6,489 nt of DNA from Puniceicoccales bacterium (GTDB taxonomy: Bacteria; Verrucomicrobiota; Verrucomicrobiia; Opitutales; LL51). This document shows positions 6,130 to 6,489 of this stretch, in pieces. Numbering within the stretch: position 1 is the first letter of the stretch; every line of letters begins with the position of its first letter. The notes under the pieces were generated by a model, which made no database searches, had not been told where the DNA came from, and saw only the letters and a program-made list of their open reading frames with translations. The stretch lies in NCBI GenBank assembly GCA_031268545.1, contig JAIRXD010000080.1, forward strand, positions 1-6,489. The letters are read 5' to 3'. A program made the position numbers and the translations under genes.

Positions 6130-6489
6130 TTAATTCGAAAAAACAGCCACCCCAAGGCCAGCAGATATCAGCACAATGGCCGTGGTAATTTCCGAGGAAA
6201 ATAGACCGGCATCCACATAGGCCTTAGAGCCATCGATTTTATCGAAGATATGAAGAAAAGATATCGCCACACCGATCATTCCGATCATTGGTGCAATTTT
6301 GGCAATACACCTTAAAATACCCACATTGGATTCATAGGAACTCATTTCCAGTAGCACAGGATCTTTCATAATTTTTTCAAGAGAGCCAATTTTTTCATTG
6401 GCATTCACCAGAGCGATTTTAATCACACTGGCTATGGAACCAGTGGTCTCCTCACATAGAGTAATTGCTTCCACAATTCGGCCTTCTCT
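6130..6489 (-). CDS. exbB: ExbB/TolQ/MotA-family proton channel protein, main part (N-terminus outside window, premature stop)
   Basis: ExbB/TolQ forms the multimeric inner-membrane channel around ExbD. The frame is open to the right edge (R-E-G-R-I before the GTG at 6474-6472), so the N-terminal region, including TM1, lies outside; about 119 residues are visible. Recognisable are EAITLCEETTGSIASVIKIAL, the cytoplasmic helix region, TM2 as IAPMIGMIGVAISFLHIF (PLLGLLGTV.G in the family), and TM3 as ITTAIVLISAGLGVAVF (AL..TA.GL.VAIP). The frame stops at TAA 6132-6130 right after GLGVAVFSN, mid-helix, while the normal C-terminus continues in frame beyond it. Other departures from the family are V for the TM2 threonine of GLLGT, L-I for the TM3 threonine pair, and F for the proline of VAIP. 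Together with the stop these suggest relaxed selection. The pairing with exbD confirms the family; ExbB versus TolQ is undecided. Confidence 0.8.
   Translation of the reverse strand, partial: REGRIVEAITLCEETTGSIASVIKIALVNANEKIGSLEKIMKDPVLLEMSSYESNVGILRCIAKIAPMIGMIGVAISFLHIFDKIDGSKAYVDAGLFSSEITTAIVLISAGLGVAVFSN

Noticed and set aside
6128..6160. Frameshift at the T6 run as the cause of the exbB break
   Set aside because: Shifting frame at the homopolymer gives RIKAIT and then a stop, unlike ExbB. The true tail is in the same frame as the upstream part, so a substitution is the simpler explanation.
1..6489. Mobile element, CRISPR, toxin-antitoxin, tRNA or phage content
   Set aside because: There are no long repeats, no transposase or integrase motifs, no repeat-spacer pattern and no cloverleaf. 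The window is filled by conserved core genes with short gaps.

Overview
This window is an AT-rich bacterial chromosome segment carrying mostly housekeeping genes. No mobile element, CRISPR array, RNA gene or obvious new system is visible. The best guess for the source is Verrucomicrobiota, probably the Opitutae/Puniceicoccales side. That rests on three things I recognise from the proteins: an AccD that starts MALFSRP and lacks most of the zinc-finger cysteines, an ExbD with the FVLPPG...ELPRS segment, and the run frr - MBL hydrolase - accD - folC. The AT-richness and two damaged genes suggest a lineage under relaxed selection, possibly host-associated. The taxonomy is inference, because no search could be run.

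Plus strand, 1-5609. Six genes run in the same direction: the 3' part of frr (ribosome recycling), a WalJ/YycJ-type metallo-beta-lactamase-fold hydrolase, accD (fatty-acid synthesis), folC (folate polyglutamylation), a membrane-anchored DUF1343/NamZ-type protein (peptidoglycan amino sugar family), and an ispH (last step of the MEP isoprenoid pathway) that has lost its 5' end. Gaps are 42, 62, 60, 1 and about 6 bases. folC and namZ are almost certainly co-transcribed, and the ispH remnant follows namZ directly. Few start codons have a recognisable Shine-Dalgarno sequence.

Minus strand, 6489-5588. An ExbB/TolQ-like gene enters from the right edge and is followed by exbD, together a proton-channel pair that energises TonB- or Tol-type envelope machinery. 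The exbB frame carries an in-frame TAA at 6132-6130. The 33 codons after it still read as a normal ExbB C-terminus and end in a GTGA overlap with the exbD start. exbD then runs tail-to-tail into ispH, overlapping its last 22 bases, with no terminator between them.

The points most worth a second look are the interrupted exbB and the ispH that lacks the first iron-sulfur cysteine. The zinc-finger-less AccD and the divergent NamZ C-terminal half are weaker points. Either broken gene could be real decay or an assembly error; the sequence alone cannot decide.
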